From positions 1 through 38,033 of the forward strand of contig NZ_UQYC01000008.1 in assembly GCF_900545205.1 (NCBI RefSeq): a DNA stretch of 38,033 nt. Direction: 5' to 3'. This document shows positions 25,722-34,019 of this stretch, piece by piece (within the stretch, counting starts at the first letter, position 1; the number at the start of each line of letters is the position of its first letter). The notes under the pieces are model-generated. The model ran no database searches and was not told the origin of the DNA. It was given only the letters and a program-made list of their open reading frames with translations. The position numbers and the translations under genes are program-made. Source of the stretch: an uncultured Veillonella sp. Lineage in GTDB: Bacteria > Bacillota > Negativicutes > Veillonellales > Veillonellaceae.

Positions 25722-26419
25722 TGCGACTCGATAAATTATTAGCTAATAAAGCCTATGGTAGTCGAAAAGAGGTACATCAACTCATAAAGGATCAGAGAGT
25801 TACCATTAATGGTGAAGTAGCAAGAAAGAAAGATGTTCATGTCGATATTGAGTCTGATGAAATTACAGTTGATGGTCAAATCGTTAATACCAAACAACAT
25901 TACTATGTTAAATTTCATAAGCCTAAAGGCTATGTTACTGCTGTAGAGGATGCCAGTCATCCTGTCGTAATGGATTTATTGCCCCCTGAATATATAAAAA
26001 TGGGCGTGGTCCCTGTGGGAAGATTAGACAAAGATACTGAAGGCCTACTTTTACTGACCAATGATGGTGTTTGGGGACATTCTATTATCAATGGCAATAA
26101 GCATGTACCGAAGGTTTATTACGTAGAATTCGAAGGTGAGTTAACCGAAGAAGGCATTCAACGTATTAAGGAGGGTATCGTCCTAGGCGATGGAACCCAT
26201 TGTAAGCCCGCTTTAATTGATGTTTTATCTCCCAAATCTGTACATATTACAATTGAAGAAGGCAAATATCATCAAGTAAAACGTATGATTGGCGCTGCAG
26301 GCGGCACTGTTACCTATTTAAAGCGTCTAACCATAGGTCATATAGATTTAACCGGTATTGAAGAGGTTGGTTCTGTACAGGACTTAAGCCCAGATGATAT
26401 AGAGGCTTTCAAAAAATAG
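25721..26419 (+). CDS. RsuA-family pseudouridine synthase
   Basis: A 232-aa enzyme that isomerises a uridine in rRNA, probably U516 of 16S rRNA if it is an RsuA orthologue. The N-terminal S4 RNA-binding domain reads MRLDKLLANKAYGSRKEVHQ. The catalytic aspartate is D103 in GRLDKDTEGLLLLTNDG. The KYHQVKRMIGAAG segment near the C-terminus is the other family hallmark. It overlaps cobC by one base, so it is in the cobamide transcript, though the function is unrelated. RluB or RluE specificity cannot be ruled out. Confidence 0.9.
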   Translation: MRLDKLLANKAYGSRKEVHQLIKDQRVTINGEVARKKDVHVDIESDEITVDGQIVNTKQHYYVKFHKPKGYVTAVEDASHPVVMDLLPPEYIKMGVVPVGRLDKDTEGLLLLTNDGVWGHSIINGNKHVPKVYYVEFEGELTEEGIQRIKEGIVLGDGTHCKPALIDVLSPKSVHITIEEGKYHQVKRMIGAAGGTVTYLKRLTIGHIDLTGIEEVGSVQDLSPDDIEAFKK

Positions 26420-26489
26420 CATAAAATTCTATTCAATATAGGTATTTTATGGTAAGATTAATTGTACTTTATAGACTAGGAGCATGATT

Positions 26490-27563
26490 ATGAATGGTTT
26501 AAATCTGCTACAACAGTATATTAAAGAGCAAGAATTAACAGGCGTCATTTTGATGAGCCCTATAAATTTACATTATTTTGCTGGTTTTACTGGTACAACA
26601 GGCTTTGCTATCATTACACAAGATAAAGCCTTTATGATTACCGATTTCAGATATACTGAGCAAGCTACAAAACAATGTGAAGGGTATACAGTCATTCAAT
26701 ATGAATCCTCTGTTATGGATACTCTTGTAGACATATTCAATGAACATCATATTCACGAAGGTTTATTTGGTATTGAAGGCAAACAAATGCCTGTTGATAC
26801 ATATGAAACCTTATGTGATACATTAGATGAACGCTTTAATTTTACATCTATCAACTTTGCTAAACTACGAGCAGTTAAGCGTGAAGATGAATTGGAATTA
26901 TTGCGTAAAGCAGCTAACATAGGTGATGAAGCTTTCGCCGCATTGCTACCACAATTAAAGGTAGGCATGACTGAAAATGAAGCACGCATCATATTAGAAT
27001 CAGAAATGTTAAAACGTGGTTCTGAGGAACCCTCCTTTGCAACCATTGTAGCTTCTGGTAATCGGTCTAGTATGCCTCATGGTGTAGCTAGCGATAAGGT
27101 CATCGAAGCAGGTGATTTTGTTACCTTTGACTTTGGTGCCGTATATAAGGGTTATCATTCCGATATGACTAGAACTATTGTAATGGGGCCTGCCTCTGAA
27201 TTACAAAAGAAGTTATATAGTATAGTTTTAGAAGCACAAAAACGTGGCGTAGCTGCAGTTCGAGCTGGTATAACTGGCAAAGAACTTGATGCAGTATGTC
27301 GTGATTATATTAAAGAACATGGATATACCAAGGAATTTAATCATGGCACTGGTCATGGCGTAGGTCTTGAGATTCACGAAGAACCAGTAGCGAATACTAA
27401 ATCCGATACGGTATTTACAGAAAATATGATCATTACGGTAGAGCCTGGTATTTATATTACAGGTACTATCGGATTGAGAATAGAGGATAGTGTCATCGTC
27501 AAATCTGACGGCTATGAGGTGTTGACACATAGTCCAAAAGAGTTAATTGAAATAGGTGTTTAG
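26490..27563 (+). CDS. M24 metallopeptidase (Xaa-Pro aminopeptidase/dipeptidase type)
   Basis: A cytoplasmic M24B peptidase that cleaves Xaa-Pro bonds, like YqhT/PepQ of Bacillus. The five metal ligands are all present: D214 and D225 (FDFGAVYKGYHSDMTRT), H289 (GTGHGVGL), E318 (VEPGIYI) and E332 (RIEDSV). The N-terminal creatinase-like domain covers about residues 1-125. The protein is 357 aa from the ATG at 26490; the ATG six bases earlier is only one base from the AGGAG site, too close. It stands immediately before efp, as in Bacillus and clostridia. Both relate to proline: this recycles proline peptides and EF-P relieves stalling at proline runs. Confidence 0.93.
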   Translation: MNGLNLLQQYIKEQELTGVILMSPINLHYFAGFTGTTGFAIITQDKAFMITDFRYTEQATKQCEGYTVIQYESSVMDTLVDIFNEHHIHEGLFGIEGKQMPVDTYETLCDTLDERFNFTSINFAKLRAVKREDELELLRKAANIGDEAFAALLPQLKVGMTENEARIILESEMLKRGSEEPSFATIVASGNRSSMPHGVASDKVIEAGDFVTFDFGAVYKGYHSDMTRTIVMGPASELQKKLYSIVLEAQKRGVAAVRAGITGKELDAVCRDYIKEHGYTKEFNHGTGHGVGLEIHEEPVANTKSDTVFTENMIITVEPGIYITGTIGLRIEDSVIVKSDGYEVLTHSPKELIEIGV

Positions 27564-27578
27564 AAGGAGAAGAGTTAG

Positions 27579-28136
27579 ATGATTTCCAGTAATGATTTTC
27601 GTCCAGGTGTAACCGTTGAAATCGACGGTAATGTATGGCAAGTAGTTGATTTCCAACACGTTAAACCAGGTAAAGGTGCTGCATTCGTACGTACTAAAAT
27701 GAAAAATTTGCAAACTGGTTCTGTAGTAGAGCGTACTTTCAATGCAGGTGAAAAAGTGCCTAAAGCACATGTTGATCGTCGTCGTATGCAATATTTGTAC
27801 GAGTCTGATGGCTCCTACACATTCATGGATAACGAAACATATGATCAAGTTGAACTTAACCTTGAACAATTAGGTGATGCTAAAAACTTCCTTCTTGAAA
27901 ATATGGAAGTATCCATCATGTTCTTCCAAGGTATCGTAATCGGTATCGATTTACCTGTAGCTGTTGAACTTCGCGTAGTTGAAACAGATCCTGGTATCCG
28001 TGGCGATACTGCAACAGGTGGTAATAAACCAGCTGTATTGGAAACAGGCTACACTGTAAAAGTACCTCTCTTCATTGAAGTAGATGATGTACTTCGTATT
28101 GATACTCGTACAGGTCAATACATCGAACGTGCCTAA
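27579..28136 (+). CDS. efp: Elongation factor P
   Basis: EF-P binds between the P and E sites of the ribosome and helps form peptide bonds at polyproline stretches. It is 185 aa with three beta-barrel domains. The tip residue that is modified in many bacteria is K32 in [12 protein letters not shown], so a lysine-type EF-P is present; which modification is used here cannot be seen. The C-terminal domain reads [19 protein letters not shown], well conserved. A GAAGGAGAAG ribosome site precedes the ATG, 15 bases after the peptidase gene, so the two share a transcript. A hairpin and a strong terminator follow. Confidence 0.97.
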   Translation: MISSNDFRPGVTVEIDGNVWQVVDFQHVKPGKGAAFVRTKMKNLQTGSVVERTFNAGEKVPKAHVDRRRMQYLYESDGSYTFMDNETYDQVELNLEQLGDAKNFLLENMEVSIMFFQGIVIGIDLPVAVELRVVETDPGIRGDTATGGNKPAVLETGYTVKVPLFIEVDDVLRIDTRTGQYIERA

Positions 28137-28154
28137 TACGTATTGATATGTATT

Positions 28155-28258
28155 GGGGCAAGATCTTTTCATGGAATCTTATTCCCCATATATCCTAACA
28201 TTTGCACTGTAAGCACTTGTCGTCTATGTAATTATATATAGGGACAAGTGCTTTTTTT
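28155..28258 (+). terminator. Hairpin and terminator downstream of efp
   Basis: Two structures lie here. The first (28155-28187) pairs GGGG and AAGAT with ATCTT and CCCC and has no T-run. The second pairs AAGCACTTGTC (28211-28221) with GACAAGTGCTT (28243-28253), followed by a T-run to 28258, a good terminator. The next gene starts at 28272, so any transcript entering it from efp must read through. Confidence 0.82.
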
Positions 28259-28271
28259 GAAAGAGGCCAGT

Positions 28272-28652
28272 ATGACCAAGAAAAATACTGAACTAGAGTC
28301 GGGTAAAATTAAGATTAGTGAAGATGTATATGCTACGATTGTCACCATGGCAGCACTTGAGACAAAGGGTATACATCATATGAGCTCCACCTTTAATGAT
28401 GGTGTTAATACCTTCTTTAGACGTAAATCTGATCATGAAGGTGTAAAAATATCATTTAATGATGAAGGAGCTATTTCCGTTACATTATATGTGTGTATTC
28501 AATATGGATATCGTATTCCGGATGTGGCCTTACGTTTACAAGAACGTATAAAAACAGCTTTAGTTTCTTATACAGAAATTGAAGTACAAACCATTGATGT
28601 AGTGGTACAAGACATTGTATTTGATGATTTAGTAACACCATCACAGCCTTAG
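28272..28652 (+). CDS. Asp23/Gls24 family protein (YqhY-like), copy 1
   Basis: A 126-aa protein of the Asp23/Gls24 (DUF322) family. Hallmarks are GKIKISEDVYATIVTMAALETKGI at the start of the fold, then the alternating strand-helix pattern ending VQTIDVVVQDIVFDD. In Bacillus the homologue YqhY sits beside accBC and nusB and is linked to control of acetyl-CoA carboxylase; Asp23 of Staphylococcus is membrane-associated and envelope-related. Here it is followed by a second copy and nusB, but accBC are absent. I start at the ATG at 28272 (GAGG upstream) and not at the in-frame GTG at 28248, which lies inside the terminator. Confidence 0.88.
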   Translation: MTKKNTELESGKIKISEDVYATIVTMAALETKGIHHMSSTFNDGVNTFFRRKSDHEGVKISFNDEGAISVTLYVCIQYGYRIPDVALRLQERIKTALVSYTEIEVQTIDVVVQDIVFDDLVTPSQP

Positions 28653-28664
28653 GAGGGTATCTAT

Positions 28665-29060
28665 ATGAGTTCAGACAATCAATTAAACTACGGATTAGAT
28701 ATGGATACCATAGATATTGCAGACTCTGTCATCATTGATGTAGCAACAAAAACATTGGCTACGATTCCAGGTATTCATTCTTTAAGCCCTCGCTTTTACG
28801 ATGAATTAGTAGAGGGAATTACACATGCCTTTGGTCAACGCAGTTTACCAGGTATCAATGTTAAACATCGTAAAGGCTTTATTGAAATCAATATTTATAT
28901 TAAAGCATTGTATGGGTACAATCTAATTGAATTATCCAAACAATTGCAGTTAGAAATCAAACAAACCTTAAAAAATATGCTTGATCTTGACCATGTTAAG
29001 GTCGATGTCCATATTGAAGGTATTGTTAAAGAAAAGGAGCCAACTCTACATGGTAATTAA
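28665..29060 (+). CDS. Asp23/Gls24 family protein (YqhY-like), copy 2
   Basis: A second, clearly diverged Asp23-family protein of 131 aa, 12 bases after the first and preceded by AGGAGGG. It has the same layout: VIIDVATKTLATIPGIHSL, a central INIYIKALYGYNLIELSKQ segment corresponding to the VEYGxxIPEVA part of the family, and a VKVDVHIEGIV ending. Identity to copy 1 is low by eye, so the duplication is old. The two may form a heteromer, which is inference. Its 3' end overlaps nusB by 11 bases. Confidence 0.86.
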   Translation: MSSDNQLNYGLDMDTIDIADSVIIDVATKTLATIPGIHSLSPRFYDELVEGITHAFGQRSLPGINVKHRKGFIEINIYIKALYGYNLIELSKQLQLEIKQTLKNMLDLDHVKVDVHIEGIVKEKEPTLHGN

Positions 29061-29454
29061 GCGAAATCGACGTGAAGCACGTCAATACGCATTTCAAATG
29101 TTATATGCTAATGAATTTCATGCTGATCAAAATGATGTGCAGTTTCCAGAAGGGCACATGCATAAATCGATGGATAAGGCCTATGCTAATAGCATTATAA
29201 ATGGTGTATTATCCGCTTCTGAAACAATCGATGCCACATTACAACCATTTTGTAAATCACGTAAAGTTGAAAACTTGGATAAAGTTGACCGTGCTATTTT
29301 ACGTATTGCTCTATGGGAAATGACAAATGAAGCTGACCCTTTGGAACCATCTATAGCTATCAACGAAGCTATTCAGTTAGCTAAAGACTTTGGTTCTGAT
29401 TCTTCCTATAAATTAATTAACGCAATTCTAGATGCATATAATAAGAGTAAATAA
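29050..29454 (+). CDS. nusB: Transcription antitermination factor NusB
   Basis: NusB binds boxA RNA with S10 (NusE) and promotes antitermination in rRNA operons. The 134-aa protein is all helical. It opens with KRNRREARQYAFQMLYANEF, the NusB N-terminus. The middle has DKVDRAILRIALWEM and the end has IAINEAIQLAKDFGSDSSYKLINAILD, all well conserved. I start it at ATG 29050, with AAGGAG 11 bases upstream inside the Asp23 gene; an ATG at 28981 in the same frame would add residues unlike the family. The stop overlaps the next start (TAATG). Confidence 0.95.
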   Translation: MVIKRNRREARQYAFQMLYANEFHADQNDVQFPEGHMHKSMDKAYANSIINGVLSASETIDATLQPFCKSRKVENLDKVDRAILRIALWEMTNEADPLEPSIAINEAIQLAKDFGSDSSYKLINAILDAYNKSK

Positions 29455-30407
29455 TGAAACGATATTACTTGGGCATTGATACTAGTTGCTACACTACAAG
29501 TTGTGCCATTATAGATAGTGACTTTCACATAGTTGGTGAAGCTCGTAAAATCTTAGAGGTCAAACAAGGTGAGCGAGGACTACAACAATCAAATATGGTC
29601 TTTCAACATACAAAGGCATTGCCTAAGTTGATATCTGAATTGCCACAACTACCAATCAGTGGTATTGGTGTTAGCGGATTTCCTAGACGTGAGGAAAATT
29701 CCTATATGCCTGCTTTTATGGTTGGGCTAGGATACGGACAGACTCTTAATCATTTGATGAATGTACCGCTACACGTTTTCGCACACCAAGAAAATCATAT
29801 TTTAGCAGCCCTACGAGAATTAAAAACAATTCCAAGTGAACCATTCTTAGCACTTCATTTATCAGGGGGTACTACAGAGCTCGTGTATTGTCATTATAAA
29901 GATGAAGGTATATTTGATTCTCATATTATCGGGGGCTCTAAGGATTTACAAGGTGGACAATATGTAGATCGTATTGGTGTTGCTATGGGCTTGCCATTTC
30001 CTGCAGGGAAACATCTAGAAGCATTAGCATTACAAACTACAGAATATGATCCGTTGCCATCTTCTGTAAAAGATGGTTGGATTAGCTTTGCTGGCCCATG
30101 TAGTGCGGCTATGCGACGTATAAGTGATTCTATGAATGATGTAGAAAAGTCTAATTTGGCGAGAGCTGTGTTCACATCCATAGGAAATGCATTAGAAAAA
30201 ATGATTACCTATCATTTACCAAATAAACCGGTTCGAACATTGATTGCCGTTGGTGGTGTAATGAGCAATAGCTTACTTCGTCAACGTATGGAGCATTATT
30301 GTAGACGTAATCATCTTACATTACATGTAGCACAGCCACAATTTTCTGTTGATAATGCCACTGGCAATGCTTTTGGCGCTGCTTTTTTACAAGAAACTAG
30401 AGGATAA
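29454..30407 (+). CDS. TsaD/Kae1-family paralogue (O-sialoglycoprotein endopeptidase-like)
   Basis: A 317-aa ASKHA-fold protein of the TsaD/Kae1/Qri7 family. It carries the metal ligands of the family at the same positions as E. coli TsaD: H111 and H115 in HQENH, and D300 in VDNATGNAFG. The N-terminus LGIDTSCYTTSCAI and the phosphate loop LHLSGGTTEL are also family features. It differs from canonical TsaD in details such as DNATGNA in place of DNAAMIA, and its location between nusB and xseA matches a clostridial paralogue of unknown role rather than the tsaB-rimI-tsaD locus. The main t6A synthase gene would be elsewhere. Function is not proven. Confidence 0.8.
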   Translation: MKRYYLGIDTSCYTTSCAIIDSDFHIVGEARKILEVKQGERGLQQSNMVFQHTKALPKLISELPQLPISGIGVSGFPRREENSYMPAFMVGLGYGQTLNHLMNVPLHVFAHQENHILAALRELKTIPSEPFLALHLSGGTTELVYCHYKDEGIFDSHIIGGSKDLQGGQYVDRIGVAMGLPFPAGKHLEALALQTTEYDPLPSSVKDGWISFAGPCSAAMRRISDSMNDVEKSNLARAVFTSIGNALEKMITYHLPNKPVRTLIAVGGVMSNSLLRQRMEHYCRRNHLTLHVAQPQFSVDNATGNAFGAAFLQETRG

Positions 30408-30409
30408 TC

Positions 30410-31633
30410 GTGAATGTATTAACCATTACACAATTAAACAATCTTATAAAGCGCACCTTAGACCGTGAATATCTCCTTAAGAATGTCTATGTAAGCGGTA
30501 CTATTATTAACGCAAAGCGTCATAGTAGTGGTCACATGTATTTCTCGTTAAAAGACGAAGAATCTGCTATTGCTGTTACCATGTGGTCTAGTACCGTTAT
30601 GCAAAAGGGCCTAGCTAATGCCATTCAGAATGGTTTATTAGTGACTGTAAAAGCATCTGTTAATTTTTACAATAAAATGGGCCGTTTAAATCTTATTGCA
30701 TCAGATATGCAAATAGGTTCTAAAAGCCCATTACAGCTCGAATTTGATGCGTTAAAACGAGAGTTAACGGCGCTAGGATACTTTGATGACAGTCACAAAC
30801 AAAGTCTTCCGTACATGGCAAGTTGCATAGGCATTGTTACATCTCAATCTGGTGCTGTATTACATGATATTTTACATGTCAGTGAGAGACGTAACTCACT
30901 AGTGCAATTTAAATTATTCTCCGTTCCTGTCCAAGGCAATACTGTGGGACCTGTTATTGCAAGAGGTATTGCTGCTGCCGATGCTGATCCCGATGTAGAT
31001 GTTATCATCGTTGGTCGTGGTGGTGGATCTATGGAAGATCTATGGTGTTTCAATGATAGATCTGTTGTAGAGGCCATTTATAATGCTAATACGCCAATTA
31101 TTTCAGCAGTAGGTCATGAAACAGATTATACCTTATGTGATTATGTTGCAGATGCTCGTGGGGCAACACCTAGTCATGCTGCAGAAATGGCAGTGCTTCC
31201 TATAACGACATTACAAGATCAATTGTCAGAAAAAGAAGAGTATCTACATGAGTTTATACGGTCTACATTACAACAGAAACGTACCGATTTAACATTGCTC
31301 TTTAATCGTAGATTAGGCATTCCAGCTCTACAATTTCTACATAAACAAAAAACACATTTACAAGAGCTTTCACAATCTTTAACCAATGCCACAAAAGAAC
31401 GATGCAATACAGAGAAACATAGTCTAGCATTGTTATCTCAACAATTAGAGTCTCTAAATCCATTACAAATGATGGTAAAAGGATTTGCAAAGGTTGAACA
31501 TAAGGATAAACCTATAACGTCTGTTACGCAATTACATCCAAAGGATGATATACGAGTTACACTTGCTGATGGGTATGTTACTGCTACGGTAAAGGAGGCG
31601 CACAAAGATGGCCGCATCACTAAAAAGTTATGA
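30410..31633 (+). CDS. xseA: Exodeoxyribonuclease VII large subunit
   Basis: XseA is the catalytic subunit of exonuclease VII, which degrades single-stranded DNA in both directions. The N-terminal OB-fold covers about residues 1-100 (TITQLNNLIKRTLDREYLLKN). The catalytic domain contains IGIVTSQSGAVLHDI, VIIVGRGGGSMEDLWCFND and SAVGHETDYTLCDYVADARGATPSHAAE, all diagnostic. A coiled-coil region follows at about 270-350. Length 407 aa is usual. It begins with GTG at 30410, two bases after the upstream stop, with GAGG before it. It overlaps xseB by 26 bases, implying a fixed subunit ratio. Confidence 0.96.
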   Translation: MNVLTITQLNNLIKRTLDREYLLKNVYVSGTIINAKRHSSGHMYFSLKDEESAIAVTMWSSTVMQKGLANAIQNGLLVTVKASVNFYNKMGRLNLIASDMQIGSKSPLQLEFDALKRELTALGYFDDSHKQSLPYMASCIGIVTSQSGAVLHDILHVSERRNSLVQFKLFSVPVQGNTVGPVIARGIAAADADPDVDVIIVGRGGGSMEDLWCFNDRSVVEAIYNANTPIISAVGHETDYTLCDYVADARGATPSHAAEMAVLPITTLQDQLSEKEEYLHEFIRSTLQQKRTDLTLLFNRRLGIPALQFLHKQKTHLQELSQSLTNATKERCNTEKHSLALLSQQLESLNPLQMMVKGFAKVEHKDKPITSVTQLHPKDDIRVTLADGYVTATVKEAHKDGRITKKL

Positions 31634-31814
31634 GAAAAAATATAAAGCCTTAGAGGATATTGTTAAACAATTAGACGATGGTGATATGACTATCTCTGAA
31701 CTTTTAACGCAATATAAGAAGGGCTTAACATTAGTAAAAGAATGTGCAGAAATGCTCGATTCTGTGGAAGATGAAGTCCAACAAATTATCGAAGAAGTCC
31801 GCATCAGCGAATAA
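31608..31814 (+). CDS. xseB: Exodeoxyribonuclease VII small subunit
   Basis: XseB is the short helical subunit; several copies bind the coiled coil of each XseA. The protein is 68 aa, with the family motif YKALEDIVKQLDDGDMTISELLTQYKKGL and the following LVKECAEMLDSVEDEVQQI helix. The ATG lies inside the end of xseA after an AAGGAGG site, so translation is coupled. It is followed 9 bases later by ispA, the usual order. Confidence 0.95.
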   Translation: MAASLKSYEKKYKALEDIVKQLDDGDMTISELLTQYKKGLTLVKECAEMLDSVEDEVQQIIEEVRISE

Positions 31815-31823
31815 GGAGATTCT

Positions 31824-32702
31824 ATGTTCAAAGACTATTTAGCGTCTAGCAAACAACATATTGAACAATGGTTAGGTGAGGTATTAAGTAGCCCAAATCA
31901 AGAATTTAAACCTCTTTATGAATCCATGAATTATAGCTTAATGCAAGGTGGCAAACGAATCCGACCAATCTTATCTAAAGCTGTGTTAGAAATGCTTCAT
32001 AAGGATCCAGCTGATTATAAGGAATTTCTATGTGCTATGGAGTGCATCCATACATATTCCTTAGTACATGATGATTTACCAGCTATGGATAATGATGATT
32101 ATCGTAGAGGCAATTTAACAAATCATAAAGTTTATGGTGAGGGTATGGCTATTCTAGCAGGTGATGGATTATTGACATATGCTTTTCAGCTAATGACTAC
32201 TAATACATCTGCTACACCTCAACAAAAAATTGAGGCCATCCAATGCGTAGCTACTGCAGCAGGTCCTGAAGGTATGGTCGGAGGTCAAGCCTTCGATATG
32301 CTTAGTGAAGATAAACATATACCACTTGAGGAGTTAAAGGTTTTACACCGAGGAAAAACTGGGGCTTTATTTAATGCATCTGTAGAATTAGGGCTCATTT
32401 TAGGCAATGCAGATACAGCTACAAGAACAGCACTTATGGAATATGCAAATTGTTTAGGATTGTTATTCCAAATTACTGATGATATTCTAGATGTAACTGG
32501 TACAATTGAAGAATTAGGAAAAACTCCTGGCAGTGATATTCGCCAACATAAATCTACCTATGTATCCTTACTAGGTTTAGAGGAGGCTAAAAACCAAGCT
32601 TCTTTAGTTGGAAAACAGGCTCATGATGCTTTAAACTCTGTTTCTTATGATACATCTATACTAGCTGCACTAATTAATTATCTTTTAGAACGTACTAATT
32701 AA
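31824..32702 (+). CDS. ispA: Polyprenyl synthetase (farnesyl/geranyl diphosphate synthase)
   Basis: IspA condenses isopentenyl diphosphate with dimethylallyl and geranyl diphosphate to give farnesyl diphosphate, the precursor of undecaprenyl phosphate and quinones. The first aspartate-rich motif is DDLPAMD (D83, D84, D88), preceded by the chain-length region MECIHTYSLVH. The second is DDILD (D219, D220, D223). The substrate-binding GGKRIRP lies near residue 32. Length 292 aa is typical. An AAGGAG site precedes the ATG. In Bacillus dxs follows; here that gene is missing. Confidence 0.95.
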   Translation: MFKDYLASSKQHIEQWLGEVLSSPNQEFKPLYESMNYSLMQGGKRIRPILSKAVLEMLHKDPADYKEFLCAMECIHTYSLVHDDLPAMDNDDYRRGNLTNHKVYGEGMAILAGDGLLTYAFQLMTTNTSATPQQKIEAIQCVATAAGPEGMVGGQAFDMLSEDKHIPLEELKVLHRGKTGALFNASVELGLILGNADTATRTALMEYANCLGLLFQITDDILDVTGTIEELGKTPGSDIRQHKSTYVSLLGLEEAKNQASLVGKQAHDALNSVSYDTSILAALINYLLERTN

Positions 32703-32730
32703 TTGTTACGACCTGAAGAAGGTATAAATA

Positions 32731-33210
32731 ATGATTGATATATTACCACAAATAGCACACAACTACATAGCGCAAGCCGCATTTTGGGGTTGGTTTACTG
32801 CTCAGGCTATCAAATTCGTATGGCAACTAGTTCGGCATGGTAAATTTCGTCCAGAACGATTAGTCGGATCTGGTGGTTTCCCTAGTTCGCATACATCCTT
32901 TGTAATCGCTACAACTACAGCCATATATCTGAAAAATGGAGCTTCTGATCTCTTTATCCTATCCTTAGTATTCTCTATTGTAGTCATGTATGATGCATCA
33001 GGCGTGCGATTAGAAGCTGGGCGACAAGCTCAAATTCTAAACCAAATTGTAGATTATTTTACAAAGAAAAACATACCTGTTGTCATTACTCGTAAAGAGG
33101 CCTTAAAAGAATTATTAGGACATACACCAATAGAGGTATTTGGAGGATTAATCCTCGGTATTCTTGTTGCATGTATTCAATTTTATTATATTTATAATGG
33201 TGTTATATGA
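32731..33210 (+). CDS. Divergent PAP2 family membrane protein
   Basis: A 159-aa membrane protein of the divergent PAP2 (DUF212) family. The conserved SGGFPSSHTSFVIA segment (about residues 46-60) resembles the central histidine motif of PAP2 phosphatases, and VMYDASGVRLEAGRQAQILNQ is the second hallmark. Three or four hydrophobic helices are visible. Enzymatic activity of this branch is not established. Its place after ispA suggests a link to isoprenoid or lipid phosphates, but that is inference. It overlaps tlyA by 4 bases (ATGA). Confidence 0.86.
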   Translation: MIDILPQIAHNYIAQAAFWGWFTAQAIKFVWQLVRHGKFRPERLVGSGGFPSSHTSFVIATTTAIYLKNGASDLFILSLVFSIVVMYDASGVRLEAGRQAQILNQIVDYFTKKNIPVVITRKEALKELLGHTPIEVFGGLILGILVACIQFYYIYNGVI

Positions 33211-34010
33211 GCAGTAAAGAACGTTTAGACATACTCCTCGTTAACCGAGGACTTTTTGAAAGTAGAGAAAAGGCAAAAGCGGCCATAATGGCTGGCCAAA
33301 TCTTCATGGATACTACGCGTATTGATAAAGCAGGTACAAAAATTCCTGTAGATGCCAATATTGTAGTAAAGGGCAATACGTTGCCTTATGTTAGTCGCGG
33401 TGGATTAAAGTTAGAAAAAGCCATTCAAACGTATCCTATCAACTTACAGGATGCTGTTATGGTTGATATAGGTGCTAGCACAGGTGGTTTTACAGATTGC
33501 GCCCTACAAAATGGTGCATCTAAAGTCTTTGCCATTGACGTAGGCTATAATCAATTAGCTTGGAAGTTACGTCAAGACCCACGTGTTATCAATATGGAAA
33601 AGCAAAATATTCGCACTGTCACACCAGAACAATTAGGTGAACTGGTTGACTTTATTTCCATAGATGTAGCATTTATCTCTTTAGATAAAGTATTACCTGT
33701 AGCTACTACATTGTTAAAAGATACAGGATCTCTGGTTGCTTTAATTAAGCCGCAATTTGAAGCTGGCAAAGAAAATGTTGGCAAAGGTGGTATTGTGCGC
33801 GACCCGGAAATCCATAAAGAGGTTTTACATCGTATCTTACACGTTGCTCATGATTGTGGATTATATAATCACGGCTTAACGTTCTCACCAATTAAAGGCA
33901 TGGAAGGTAATATTGAGTTTTTAGGTTATTTTAAAAAGTACGAAGAAGGGGCTTTAGCTATTGATGATGCATTAATTGATACAGTAGTTGCAGAAGCCCA
34001 TTCATTATAG
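33207..34010 (+). CDS. tlyA: TlyA family rRNA (cytidine-2'-O)-methyltransferase
   Basis: TlyA-type enzymes methylate cytidine ribose in 16S and 23S rRNA; some homologues have been called hemolysins. The N-terminal S4 domain reads RLDILLVNRGLFESREKAKA. The FtsJ-like Rossmann domain has the SAM motif VDIGASTGGFTD near residue 88, followed by ALIKPQFEAGKENVGKGGIV, the conserved lysine-containing loop. Length 267 aa is standard. It is translationally coupled to the PAP2-like gene. In Bacillus the homologue (YqxC) also lies between isoprenoid genes and argR/recN. Confidence 0.94.
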   Translation: MSSKERLDILLVNRGLFESREKAKAAIMAGQIFMDTTRIDKAGTKIPVDANIVVKGNTLPYVSRGGLKLEKAIQTYPINLQDAVMVDIGASTGGFTDCALQNGASKVFAIDVGYNQLAWKLRQDPRVINMEKQNIRTVTPEQLGELVDFISIDVAFISLDKVLPVATTLLKDTGSLVALIKPQFEAGKENVGKGGIVRDPEIHKEVLHRILHVAHDCGLYNHGLTFSPIKGMEGNIEFLGYFKKYEEGALAIDDALIDTVVAEAHSL

Positions 34011-34019
34011 GAGATTACT

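Noticed and set aside
26421..26458. AT-only inverted repeat and TGGTAAGAT extended -10 before the M24 peptidase gene
   Set aside because: The arms are all A/T and the -35 is absent; such patterns are expected by chance at this base composition, so I did not list a promoter.
28981..29050. N-terminal extension of nusB
   Set aside because: The extra 23 residues come from the overlapping Asp23 gene read in another frame and do not resemble NusB; AAGGAG precedes 29050.
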